Notes: a model not told the origin generated them from the sequence alone. A stretch of DNA of 64,000 nucleotides from JAQVHD01 sp035369485 (GCA_035369485.1 DAOSMC010000001.1:1-64000), one strand, 5' to 3'; positions 1 through 7,023 are shown, numbered from the stretch's first letter. Numbers and translations are program-made.

Positions 1-491
1 TAATTATTATTATTTTGGTGGTTGTTTTTTACAAACCAGGAAGTCAAACCACATTAGCGCCAACGGCGACACCGGGAATTGGAAACACCAGTCCAACTAA
101 GGGCGAAGTACCTAAAGACGCGAAAGTATATGAGGTAGGTGAAACAGCGCCAGAAGGGGTGGCAGTACCGCTCAGCGTCTCGGATTATGCTACCGGTAAA
201 TTGAGATATTATGAAACTAAAATCGAGAATGACGTTTTTACTCCCAGCACTTTTTCTTGTTATGAAGGCGATTTATTAAAAATAGCAATTACTGCTGTGG
301 ATAAAGATGCTGATATTGTGATACCCGATATGAATATGGCCTTTCCTTTAATTAAAAAAGGAGAGACAAAGACATTAGAGGGTCAGATGCTTAATCCAGG
401 GAAATATACTTTTTATTGCGAGAAGTGTGGAGGTTTGAACTCAACGGCTGTGGGGTATATTATTGTAGTGCCAAAGAGTAGTGAAGAATAA
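1..491 (+). CDS. Cupredoxin-like membrane-anchored protein (5' partial)
   Basis: The frame is open to the left edge of the window and begins with a run of Ile/Leu/Val codons that looks like the end of a signal anchor, so the true start lies upstream. A linker of about 50 residues follows, then a roughly 100-residue beta-rich domain ending in GKYTFYCEKCGG and a hydrophobic last strand. This layout fits the cupredoxin fold used for extracytoplasmic copper binding. The usual copper-ligand histidines are not visible: the C-terminal ligand loop has two Cys (C-x2-C) but no His or Met after them. It may bind metal differently or not at all. Fold assignment is by pattern only. The gene is followed by a repeat-rich gap. 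Confidence 0.55.
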   Translation, partial: IIIILVVVFYKPGSQTTLAPTATPGIGNTSPTKGEVPKDAKVYEVGETAPEGVAVPLSVSDYATGKLRYYETKIENDVFTPSTFSCYEGDLLKIAITAVDKDADIVIPDMNMAFPLIKKGETKTLEGQMLNPGKYTFYCEKCGGLNSTAVGYIIVVPKSSEE

Positions 492-630
492 AGAAAAATT
501 TCCCAGTGTCATTTTAAGCATTTTTTGTCATTCTGAGCGGCTTATTCTTGTCATTCTGAGTATTTTATTTTGTCATTCTGAGTGAAACGAAGAATCCCAC
601 GGAGTGCTAAAAGCCGAGAGATCCTTCACC

Positions 631-690
631 CGCCTGTTCGCCTGCCTGCCGCCTGCCTGTCGGTAGGCAGGGTAGGCAGGGGGGGCAGGC
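631..690. repeat. Nested CCTGCCT/AGGCAGG palindromes inside element A
   Basis: A G+C-rich block made of tandem CCTGCCTGCC-type units, including the arms CCTGCCT and AGGCAGG at 652-671, interrupts the right arm of repeat element A just after GATCCTTCAC. Its composition differs sharply from the AT-rich surroundings. Single copies of the same palindrome interrupt the left arms of two other elements at 731-749 and 16260-16280. Confidence 0.75.
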
Positions 691-730
691 TCCGTTCAGG
701 ATGACAAAACAAAACGTCATTCTGAACGAA

Positions 731-749
731 GCCTGCCTAACCGGCAGGC
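731..749. repeat. Nested GCCTGCC palindrome inside element B
   Basis: The 19-base palindrome GCCTGCCTAACCGGCAGGC separates GTCATTCTGAACGAA from GTGAAGAATCCC. In the uninterrupted copy at 571-598 these two parts are joined as GAGTGAAACGAAGAATC. The comparison shows an insertion inside an older repeat. Confidence 0.75.
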
Positions 750-931
750 AAGTGAAGAATCCCATCCACAGCAGCGATTGCTGATTAGTGCTAAAATCCA
801 TGAGATCATTCGGGCGTTGCCCTCAGGATGACAGTAAAAAATAGGATGATAGTAAAAAATAGGATAACAATGGAAAAAATTTTGAGACTTGCAATTTATT
901 TTATCCATTCGTAATTCATAGATTAGAAATT

Positions 932-1531
932 ATGAAAAGGCAAAAACGAAACCAAAGGAAATCATCGGAAATAGAAAAACTAAAAAAAGAATTATCTTTG
1001 TATAAAAAATTAGCTTTGAAAGATCCCTTAACCGGGCTTTATAATCGCCGTGGATTTTTAGAGGAAACAGATCGGTTGATTAAAATGAATCAGCGATTAG
1101 GTCAGCGTTTTTCTTTTTCTCTTGCTTCTTTTGGAAGAGTTGGATTAGTATTTATTGATTTAGATAATTTTAAGCACATCAACGATCGTTTTGGCCATAA
1201 AGTTGGAGATGAAGTTTTGAAGGAAATAGCAAAACGTTTAGAAGGTTCATTGCGTCGATTTGATATTGTCGGGCGGTGGGGAGGAGACGAATTCGTTGTC
1301 GCGATTTGGGATGTGGATAAAAAGACATTGGATATTATTGTGGAAAGGTTAAAGAGCAAAATTACTAATGAGCCGATTATTATTCGAAAGCAGCCGATTT
1401 CTATTACAGCTAGTTTTGGGGCGAAAGTTTTTCCCATTGAAGGACTGGAATTGGAGAAGGAGATTGAGGGGGTTGATAAGTCAATGTATCGTGCCAAAAA
1501 ACAAAGTAAAAATAGATTAACCTCTGCCTAA
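932..1531 (+). CDS. GGDEF-domain diguanylate cyclase
   Basis: Predicted to make cyclic di-GMP from two GTP. The first 25 residues are Lys/Glu-rich and helical. The GGDEF domain then runs from DPLTGLYNRRGF (about residue 31) to the C-terminus: FIDLDNFKHIND near 74-84 contains the metal-binding Asp, and the signature GGDEF is intact at 117-121. An RxxD sequence at 108-111 sits exactly five residues before the signature, where the product-inhibition site lies in this family. There is no transmembrane or recognisable sensory domain, so it is probably cytoplasmic. At 199 residues it is little more than the catalytic domain. No strong ribosome-binding site precedes the ATG. No c-di-GMP effector or phosphodiesterase gene is in the window. 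Confidence 0.9.
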   Translation: MKRQKRNQRKSSEIEKLKKELSLYKKLALKDPLTGLYNRRGFLEETDRLIKMNQRLGQRFSFSLASFGRVGLVFIDLDNFKHINDRFGHKVGDEVLKEIAKRLEGSLRRFDIVGRWGGDEFVVAIWDVDKKTLDIIVERLKSKITNEPIIIRKQPISITASFGAKVFPIEGLELEKEIEGVDKSMYRAKKQSKNRLTSA

Positions 1532-1548
1532 ACATCTGATTTTTCTTA

Positions 1549-1564
1549 TTATGCTATAGCATAA
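1549..1564. repeat. Core palindrome copy 1 (TTATGCTATAGCATAA)
   Basis: Perfect 16-base palindrome just after the GGDEF stop codon, with no extended arms. It is the shortest of six related palindromes within 1549-2685. Confidence 0.85.
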
Positions 1565-1583
1565 CACGGAAAAAATTCCTTTA

Positions 1584-1621
1584 AATAATCGCTGTTATGC
1601 TATAGCATAACAGCGATTATT
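1584..1621. repeat. Core palindrome copy 2 with extended arms
   Basis: A 38-base perfect palindrome centred on the same GCTATAGC core. The arms add AATAATCGCTG on one side and its complement on the other. It could form a DNA cruciform or an RNA hairpin. There is no U-run directly after it, so a simple intrinsic terminator is not obvious. Confidence 0.85.
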
Positions 1622-1768
1622 GTTTAGCTCGTTGGAAAGGAGAAGTAATAAATTTTATTTAAAAGGAAGAAATGAAGAAATAATTATTCTTTTATTATGT
1701 TAAAAGCCATTATGTCAAAGATGAAATGCAGCCAACTTTATTCAAGAGAACAAATAATTAATCTTCTA

Positions 1769-1788
1769 TCGTGCTATTTTATGCACGA
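1769..1788. repeat. Small inverted repeat TCGTGC...GCACGA
   Basis: Six-base arms with an 8-base AT-rich spacer, 70 bases before the start of the TrpR-like gene. Apart from this and the core palindromes, the stretch from 1622 to 1813 holds nothing that I recognise. Confidence 0.4.
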
Positions 1789-1813
1789 GAACATAGCATT
1801 TAGATTTAAAAGA

Positions 1814-1833
1814 TGTTATGCTATAGCATAACA
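1814..1833. promoter_or_regulatory. Core palindrome copy 3, candidate operator of the TrpR-like gene
   Basis: TGTTATGCTATAGCATAACA is a perfect 20-base palindrome ending 24 bases before the ATG of the TrpR-family gene. That is a typical place for an autoregulatory operator. TrpR proteins bind as dimers to palindromes; that this one binds here is inference. Confidence 0.55.
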
Positions 1834-1857
1834 AAAATTTGCGTTATAAAGGAAAAT

Positions 1858-2286
1858 ATGAATAAAAAATTATCCACCAATAAAATAATTTCTCTAATCC
1901 CTTCCCCGTCCGATTTTTCTTCTAATCAAGAATGGGAGAATGCCTGCTGGGAAAAAATTTCTAATCAGCCAGAAGTGTTTAATTTTTTACTGACTCCAGC
2001 TGAACGTAGAAAAATTATTAAAAGATTAGCAGTTATTAAGGAATTACAAGCGGGTAAAAGCTATCGAATGATCGGAGTAGAATTAAATCTTTCTTTGCAA
2101 ACAATCCACAATATTAAAAAAATTATGAACGATGAGGGAATCTATTACAGCTATTTTTCGCGTGTCAGAAAAATAAAGCAAAAAGAAAAAGAGCAATTGT
2201 TAAATACTCGAAAAATAAAAATAGCCAGACCAGAAGTAGGGAGGCGATATCGACGAACGAAATTTGGTAAAGTTAGGCTTGTATAA
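1858..2286 (+). CDS. TrpR/YerC-family helix-turn-helix DNA-binding protein
   Basis: 142 residues starting at the ATG preceded by an AAGGA ribosome-binding site; an ATG 45 bases upstream would read through the palindrome and is not credible. Residues 45-90 match the TrpR family layout: LTPAERRKIIKRL, then an ELQAGKSYRMIG turn, then a recognition helix near LSLQTIHNIKK. The C-terminal 40 residues are strongly basic (many Lys/Arg), which could give extra DNA contact. The tryptophan-binding role of E. coli TrpR cannot be assumed; no trp genes are nearby. The gene stands alone, flanked on both sides by copies of one palindrome, which suggests autoregulation or a self-contained protein-plus-repeat unit. 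Family assignment is fairly sure, function is not. Confidence 0.75.
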   Translation: MNKKLSTNKIISLIPSPSDFSSNQEWENACWEKISNQPEVFNFLLTPAERRKIIKRLAVIKELQAGKSYRMIGVELNLSLQTIHNIKKIMNDEGIYYSYFSRVRKIKQKEKEQLLNTRKIKIARPEVGRRYRRTKFGKVRLV

Positions 2287-2349
2287 TTATAGAGCTTGCT
2301 ATTTAGAGAGTTTGTGATTTGTAGAGATAATGATGGTAAAAAGAATTTT

Positions 2350-2383
2350 ATGGGGCTGTTATGCTTTAGCATAACAGCCCCAT
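2350..2383. repeat. Core palindrome copy 4 with GGGGCTG arms
   Basis: A 34-base inverted repeat lying 64 bases after the TrpR-like stop codon. The core reads GCTTTAGC, one central mismatch from the usual GCTATAGC. The outer arms GGGGCTG/CAGCCCC differ from those of copies 2 and 6 yet pair perfectly. Confidence 0.8.
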
Positions 2384-2456
2384 CTCCAACTAAATTTGTT
2401 TGATTTATAATTTGCTATATTTGACTGTTAATTTGTAATTTGCTAATTAATACAGC

Positions 2457-2527
2457 ACGGTAGTAAAACTAAGAACTAAATAATTTTAGTTGGTGTTATG
2501 CTATAGCACAACACCAACCACTACCGT
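2457..2527. repeat. Core palindrome copy 5 inside a possible three-stem structure
   Basis: Copy 5 (2489-2518) has GTTGGTG/CACCAAC arms and one off-palindrome position. It is enclosed by an outer 8-base inverted repeat ACGGTAGT (2457-2464) and ACTACCGT (2520-2527). A second small hairpin, AACTAAA (2474-2480) with TTTAGTT (2485-2491), lies beside it. Together they could form a three-way junction in single-stranded DNA or RNA. Confidence 0.6.
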
Positions 2528-2641
2528 AATTTATCAAAAAACAGTAAAATTATTTAATTATTATTTGTTTATGCTTATTTGGTAGGTTGTTTTGGGGTTG
2601 TTGGTCGCTTAGTCTGGCGGGAGAAGAACTATGTTGGTTCT

Positions 2642-2685
2642 GCCGAGGCTCGCTGTTATGCTATAGCATAACAGCGAGCCTCGGC
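2642..2685. repeat. Core palindrome copy 6, 44-base perfect palindrome
   Basis: The longest copy: the common core is flanked by GCCGAGGCTCGCTG and its exact complement. The sequence GCCTCGG is repeated directly after it. From 2686 to the promoter at 2982 I see no gene, only AT-rich sequence rich in AAGAAAA tracts. Confidence 0.85.
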
Positions 2686-2981
2686 CTCGGCAGAGAAAAC
2701 AGAAGGAAGCGAGAGTAAACAACTCAACTTGAGTGACATCGGATTTACTATAAGGATTTAATTTGCTATTTGGGTAACAATGAAAAAAGAAGAAAAGGGC
2801 TATGAACAAGATGAAAAAATGAGACAAAGATAAAAAGAGAAGAAAATAAATTATAGATAAGATATAAAAAAACAAAAAACGGGAATCTAAGACAAAAAGC
2901 AACTTAATAAAAAACCATCTTGATTAAGCGACAGCTTTCAAATTTGGAAAATAACCTCTATTAGATTTTCAACGAAAGAAG

Positions 2982-2990
2982 TGCTATAAT
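2982..2990 (+). promoter_or_regulatory. Extended -10 promoter (TGCTATAAT) for the PEGA gene
   Basis: A perfect TATAAT at 2985-2990 carries the TGN extension. Only six bases separate it from the ATG at 2997, so the transcript would begin at or next to the start codon (leaderless). The -35 region is weak. Confidence 0.7.
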
Positions 2991-2996
2991 TGGATT

Positions 2997-4472
2997 ATGC
3001 ATAAAAATATTAGACGGCGAATTTTTATTTTGGCTAGTTGCATTTTTGTTTTGGCGGCTCTACTTTTAGTTCTTTATTCTTTTGGTTATCGTTGGGACAA
3101 AGAAAAATTTCAGCCTGTTTTAACAGGAGGACTATATTTGAGGGTTAATACCGTTAAGCCACAAATTTATTTAGATGGGAAATTTCTTTCCAAAGCCACG
3201 CCGGGATTATTAAGCAGTGGCATTTTTTTGCCTAATTTATTGCCTGATACATATCAGCTAGAAATTAAAAAAGATAATTATTTTGAGTGGGAAAAGAAAG
3301 TGGATATCAAATCGCAGCAAGTAACGAGCTTTTCTTCCATTGTGCTTTTGCCTAAAACTCCACTGGTAACTGATATTTATAAAATAACCGTAGATAATGC
3401 CACTAATACCAAAACAAAATTTCAAGAGGAGATTATTGATTTTTTGCCTTTGGCCAATGGAAAAGAAATTATTATTCAAACAAAAGAAGTTAGCACAAGT
3501 ACTAATGCTGTTTTAAAAATTTACAATTTTATTGATGGTTCCAGTGTGGAAATTTATAGACAGAAATTAGCAAAAAACGAAACACTCAATTTAATTCCCC
3601 GTTTAAAAATCAACGACGATGAAGCTAATGAAGTGATTTTTGATCTAACCAAAAATAATATCCAAATCTTTTATTTATGGCAGAGGATTGAGCCAGAGAG
3701 AATCCAGAGTTTATCACAACAAATTACAACGACATTTAAACTGAAAAATCCGATTCAGAAAATTGAGTTCTATCCAAACATTGAGGGCAAATACATTGTT
3801 TTAAGCGGTAAGGATTTGATGGTTGTTGATTTTACCAAGAATGAAACAAAAAAAATTATTAGTGATATAGTTGATTTTCAATCTAAAGACTATGTGCTTT
3901 TTTGGCTTGAGCAAAGCGGAGCAATATTTAGCTATAATTTGATTCTTGGCTTTTCTACTCCTTTGGGTATTATTGAATTACCGGATAAATTTAGCGTGAC
4001 GAGAATGGAAATTGCGCCTAATAGTCAATGCTTTGCTCTTTTATTAGATAATAATGAGTGGTATTTTTTTAGAGCCGGCCAATCAATGGAAAAAATAAAT
4101 GATGTTGTAAAATTTGTTTTTGCACCTGATAGTAAAAAAGTTGTTTATTTAACCAAGACGGGAGATGTACGAATGAGATTTTTAAGCGATATTGCGGGCG
4201 ATGTAATAAGAAAGAAGGGGGATGAAGTTTTGATTAGAGCTAATGTTTCTTCAAGCGCTGATTTGGAATGGTATGCCGATAGTCAGCATTTGATTGTAGC
4301 AGAGGGGAAAATAATTTATTTTTCCGAGATAGACGATCGAGATCAAATTAATACTTTTATTCAAGAGTTTGAGTTTGATCATTATTTATTAACAAATAAG
4401 AAGAGCGGTACGGTGTGGGGTATGCGGCCGGATTTAATTCAGAAAATTGACTTAGTGTATCAAAAGGTTTAA
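2997..4472 (+). CDS. PEGA-domain membrane-anchored surface protein
   Basis: 491 residues. A basic start (HKNIRRR) and a hydrophobic helix at about 9-28 form a signal anchor. Residues 46-120 match a PEGA domain (LYLRVNTVKPQIYLDGK, then the LLPDTYQLEIKK strand), a small beta domain found in surface and S-layer-linked proteins. The remaining 360 residues are repetitive beta-strand sequence with motifs such as FAPDSKKVVYLTKTGDVR and WYADSQHLIVAEG, which look like WD40/TolB-type propeller blades. It is probably an extracytoplasmic protein with a binding role. Proteins of this design are common in candidate-phyla bacteria, and the exact function is unknown. The leaderless start is set by the promoter. 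Confidence 0.75.
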   Translation: MHKNIRRRIFILASCIFVLAALLLVLYSFGYRWDKEKFQPVLTGGLYLRVNTVKPQIYLDGKFLSKATPGLLSSGIFLPNLLPDTYQLEIKKDNYFEWEKKVDIKSQQVTSFSSIVLLPKTPLVTDIYKITVDNATNTKTKFQEEIIDFLPLANGKEIIIQTKEVSTSTNAVLKIYNFIDGSSVEIYRQKLAKNETLNLIPRLKINDDEANEVIFDLTKNNIQIFYLWQRIEPERIQSLSQQITTTFKLKNPIQKIEFYPNIEGKYIVLSGKDLMVVDFTKNETKKIISDIVDFQSKDYVLFWLEQSGAIFSYNLILGFSTPLGIIELPDKFSVTRMEIAPNSQCFALLLDNNEWYFFRAGQSMEKINDVVKFVFAPDSKKVVYLTKTGDVRMRFLSDIAGDVIRKKGDEVLIRANVSSSADLEWYADSQHLIVAEGKIIYFSEIDDRDQINTFIQEFEFDHYLLTNKKSGTVWGMRPDLIQKIDLVYQKV

Positions 4473-4520
4473 AGAATTGAGGAAGTTGTGAGGCAAGCGA
4501 GTAAACAAAATGATGGAAAG

Positions 4521-4567
4521 GAAAGTGGCGGCGGAAAATTTCTTTGAAATTTTCCGCCGCCACTTTC
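4521..4567. repeat. GC/AT hairpin family, copy H1
   Basis: Perfect 21-base arms (GAAAGTGGCGGCGGAAAATTT and its complement) around the loop CTTTG. It lies between the PEGA gene and the first pilB-like gene. The A/T-rich part is at the loop end and the G/C-rich part at the base, with no separate U-run, so it is unlike a standard terminator. The rest of the 285-base gap shows no gene. Confidence 0.85.
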
Positions 4568-4757
4568 ATTGTTTAAAATACGGGTAAAAAATTATCTGAA
4601 TGATTGACGCAGTTAGAAGAGATCTTTTCTGGCTATCTTTATGAGAACAACAAAAATGAAAAATTTAATGTATAAAACCTCGATTTTTTTATTTGCTTTT
4701 TGGTAATTATTTTGATACATTAAAAGAGATAGTTTAAATAATAAAAATCCAACTAAA

Positions 4758-6437
4758 ATGGCGGATCAAGATGAAGCAAAAAAACTGAGCCATATATTAG
4801 AAGGGACGAGAGAAGCGGCCGAAGAGCGAGAAGCTGAAAGGTTGGCTAAAAGTCTTAAATTCCAATATGCCAATCTGACAAAATTTGCTTCTCAGACTCA
4901 GGCCCTTCAGTTAATTAACGAGGAAGAGGCGCGAGCAGCTTTATGCGCGCCATTTAATGTTCAACAAAAAAAGGTATTTTTAGCGTGTAAGAATCCAGCG
5001 CTTGACGCAACAAAAAACGTGATTGATAGTTTAAAGCAACGAGGATATGAAGTGGAGATATTTGTGGTTTCTTCTAAATCGTTGGAGACTTTGTGGAAAG
5101 GATATAAGTTTATTACCGGTCGGAAAAAAGAAATTACCGGTGGTTTGGAAATTGATGCTAATCGATTGGCGGAACTATCGAGCGAGATAAAAAATATTGC
5201 CATTTTGAAAGAAAAAATTGATAAATTTGATAGTCCTTATATTTCTCAAATCTTTGAAATTATTATTGCAGGCGCTTTAACAATGGATGCTTCTGATGTT
5301 CATATTGAGCCAGAAGAAAGCGGCGTGAGGTTAAGATATCGATTAGATGGCGTTTTGCAAGATATTGTTGATTTGAATGAACATTATTATCGCTCAATTT
5401 TATCAAGAATTAAATTGCTGGGTGGGATGAAGATTAATATTCATACCGCGCCTCAAGATGGACGTTTTACAATTAAAACAAAAGATTTAGAAATTGAAGT
5501 GCGTGTTTCAATTATTCCGAGTGCGTATGGTGAAACTGTGGTCATGCGCTTGCTTGATCCACGGAGAATCCAATTAGATTTAAAAGAATTAGGGTTTCGC
5601 GAAGACGACTTAGTTATTATTGAAGAGCAAGTTGCTCGGCCTAATGGGTTGATTTTGAACACTGGACCAACTGGTTCAGGTAAAACCACTACCTTATATG
5701 CATTTTTGAGACGCATTTATCAACCAGGCATTAAAATTATCACCATTGAAGATCCAATAGAATATCATTTAGAAGGAATTACTCAAACACAAGTTAATCC
5801 CACGAGAGATTATACTTTTGCTAATGGTTTGCGTTCTATTCTGAGACAAGATCCGGATGTAATTTTGGTGGGAGAAATTCGTGATAATGAAACAGCGGAA
5901 ATTGCAATGCATGCCGCATTAACAGGTCATCTTGTATTATCAACGCTTCATACAAATGATGCGTGCGGTACTATCCCGCGGCTTTTAGACATGAAGGTGC
6001 AGCCAGCGATTTTGGCGCCAGCTTTAAATTTAGCCATTGCTCAACGATTGGTGAGAAAACTTTGTGTTCATTGTCGGGAAAAGGTAGAGGCTACAGCAGA
6101 GCAAGCTGAAAAAATTCGTAAAGTAATAGAACGGCTTCCGGATCGAGTTAAGAAACCAACACTCGGCAAACAAATTACTTTTTACAAATCGAAAGGTTGC
6201 GAACTTTGTAATGGTACGGGCTATAAAGGACGAATAGCGATTGCGGAATTATTAGTGGTTGATAGAGAAATCCAGGATTTAATTAATCAAGGCGATCGTA
6301 TGCCGACGGCGAATGAAATTAAGGATTTGGCAATTAAAAAGGGGATGACTACGATGGAAGATGATGCTATTTTGAAGATTTTAGATGGAATTACCAGCTT
6401 ATCTGAGGCAGAAAATGTGTTGGGAAAGTTGTTATAA
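4758..6437 (+). CDS. PilB/GspE-type pilus assembly or secretion ATPase (paralogue 1)
   Basis: Hexameric cytoplasmic ATPase that would drive pilus or pseudopilus extension. 559 residues: an N-terminal regulatory region (1-150), then the ATPase core with Walker A GPTGSGKTT at 303-311, the Asp box around LRQDPDVILVGEIRD at 362-376, the His box GHLVLSTLHTN near 390-400, and a four-Cys zinc site (CVHC at 436-439 and CELC near 484-487). It stands alone, 24 kb from the pil cluster, which has its own pilB. The N-terminal ~35 residues are charged and helical. It may serve a second pilus, a different pilin set or a secretion system, and no partner gene lies beside it. Confidence 0.9.
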   Translation: MADQDEAKKLSHILEGTREAAEEREAERLAKSLKFQYANLTKFASQTQALQLINEEEARAALCAPFNVQQKKVFLACKNPALDATKNVIDSLKQRGYEVEIFVVSSKSLETLWKGYKFITGRKKEITGGLEIDANRLAELSSEIKNIAILKEKIDKFDSPYISQIFEIIIAGALTMDASDVHIEPEESGVRLRYRLDGVLQDIVDLNEHYYRSILSRIKLLGGMKINIHTAPQDGRFTIKTKDLEIEVRVSIIPSAYGETVVMRLLDPRRIQLDLKELGFREDDLVIIEEQVARPNGLILNTGPTGSGKTTTLYAFLRRIYQPGIKIITIEDPIEYHLEGITQTQVNPTRDYTFANGLRSILRQDPDVILVGEIRDNETAEIAMHAALTGHLVLSTLHTNDACGTIPRLLDMKVQPAILAPALNLAIAQRLVRKLCVHCREKVEATAEQAEKIRKVIERLPDRVKKPTLGKQITFYKSKGCELCNGTGYKGRIAIAELLVVDREIQDLINQGDRMPTANEIKDLAIKKGMTTMEDDAILKILDGITSLSEAENVLGKLL

Positions 6438-6461
6438 AATTCAAATTGTGTAATGTATAAT

Positions 6462-6510
6462 TGAAAAAGCGGCGGAAATTTTCTTTAAGAAAATTTCCGC
6501 CGCTTTTTCA
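6462..6510. repeat. GC/AT hairpin family, copy H2
   Basis: Perfect 24-base arms around a central T, starting 25 bases after the PilB-1 stop codon. The outer arm is TGAAAAAGCGGCGG with TTTTTCA on the far side. This copy has a run of five T at its 3' edge, so here it could act as a terminator. Confidence 0.85.
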
Positions 6511-6522
6511 TCCGTCATCAAA

Positions 6523-6552
6523 ATTATTTCATGAATTAATTCATGAAATAAT
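6523..6552. promoter_or_regulatory. 30-base perfect palindrome (TTTCATGAATTAATTCATGAAA core)
   Basis: An exact palindrome with no spacer, 12 bases after hairpin H2 and unrelated to the other palindrome families. It resembles a dimeric regulator site, but no gene starts close by. The nearest transcription unit is the minus-strand RNA whose 3' end is about 240 bases away. No second copy was noticed. Confidence 0.4.
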
Positions 6553-6780
6553 AAACAATGAAAATGCTAATTTAGTATCAATTCTTTTATTTTTTAAAAA
6601 AATTAAAATAGTGCATTGGTTTTGAAATTCAAGTTTTATTTTTGTCATTCGGAATGAAAGAAGTAGTTTTTAAAATTTGAAGTGATATAATATTTTTACT
6701 TGCGTTTAAAAAAAGCAGATTTATCTTGTTGTCAAAAAAATGAAGTTCAAATAATCGTGTCAGCTGTTTCTGTGTTTTTT
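6553..6780. other. Non-coding AT-rich stretch
   Basis: No gene is seen. A degenerate GTCATTC repeat end lies at 6643-6663, and a TATAAT-like sequence on the plus strand near 6685 has no open frame after it. Confidence 0.5.
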
Positions 6781-6795
6781 AAGTTTTGTTTTAAT

Positions 6796-7023
6796 AAAAA
6801 ACAGCCCCTTCAACCCGGAGGCAATTTAATCTCGCAAAAAAGATGCGAGCTCAAGAATTTTTTAAGGCCTACCCGCTGACAGGCGAGTATGATAACCCAG
6901 TCGGAACCAGGTTACCCTTAAATAAATTCCCTATAGGCTTTAATTGGGTTGAAATAACGCCAATTGCCCCCAGGTTGAAAAGGCTGTTTCGGGTAACTAT
7001 TTTTAAGAGAACAATAATCCTAT
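6796..7023 (-). ncRNA. ssrS: Structured small RNA, probably 6S RNA
   Basis: About 228 nucleotides. The ends pair over 27 bases (6962-6988 with 6800-6826). On the minus strand the four non-Watson-Crick positions are all G-U wobbles, while on the plus strand they would be A-C mismatches, so the RNA is read from the minus strand. Inside lies a wide asymmetric bubble whose 3' side holds a small hairpin (CTCGCA/TGCGAG, 6831-6849), then an upper stem topped by a hairpin formed by 6891-6898 and 6910-6916. A run of six U follows the closing stem. Closing stem, bubble with a 3'-side hairpin and terminal stem-loop is the 6S RNA plan; 6S binds sigma70 holoenzyme. The length is slightly above the usual 180-200. 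No tRNA-like or RNase P signature is seen. The identity as 6S is inference. Confidence 0.6.

Larger units (their letters stand above)
526..833. repeat. Cluster of inverted-repeat elements with ends GTCATTCTGAG / CTCAGGATGAC
   Basis: The gap between the first gene and the GGDEF gene (492-931) is filled by copies of one repeat. Bare left ends lie at 526-537 and 549-560. Element A runs 571-706 and element B 716-833; each starts with (T)GTCATTCTGA and ends with TCAGGATGACA, and the inner parts GAAGAATC and GATCCTTC also face each other, so each could fold into a long imperfect hairpin. Degenerate or half copies recur at 16139-16310 and perhaps 6642-6663. Similar GTCATTCTGAG-type repeats are known in many unrelated bacterial genomes. 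No gene is seen in this gap. Confidence 0.8.

Noticed and set aside
607..908. Overlapping minus-strand frames in the repeat cluster
   Set aside because: They are translations of the dispersed repeats and nested GCCTGCC palindromes.
1549..2685. CRISPR array
   Set aside because: The repeated palindromes are unevenly spaced, have variable arms and no uniform spacers, and no cas genes are near.
2609..2902. A 97-codon minus-strand open frame
   Set aside because: It reads through palindrome copy 6 and low-complexity AAGAAA tracts; the product is a biased Phe/Leu string.
6796..7023. tmRNA, RNase P RNA or SRP RNA as identity of the structured RNA
   Set aside because: There is no tRNA-like end or tag frame, no P4-type conserved segments and no SRP Alu/S-domain tetraloop motif.
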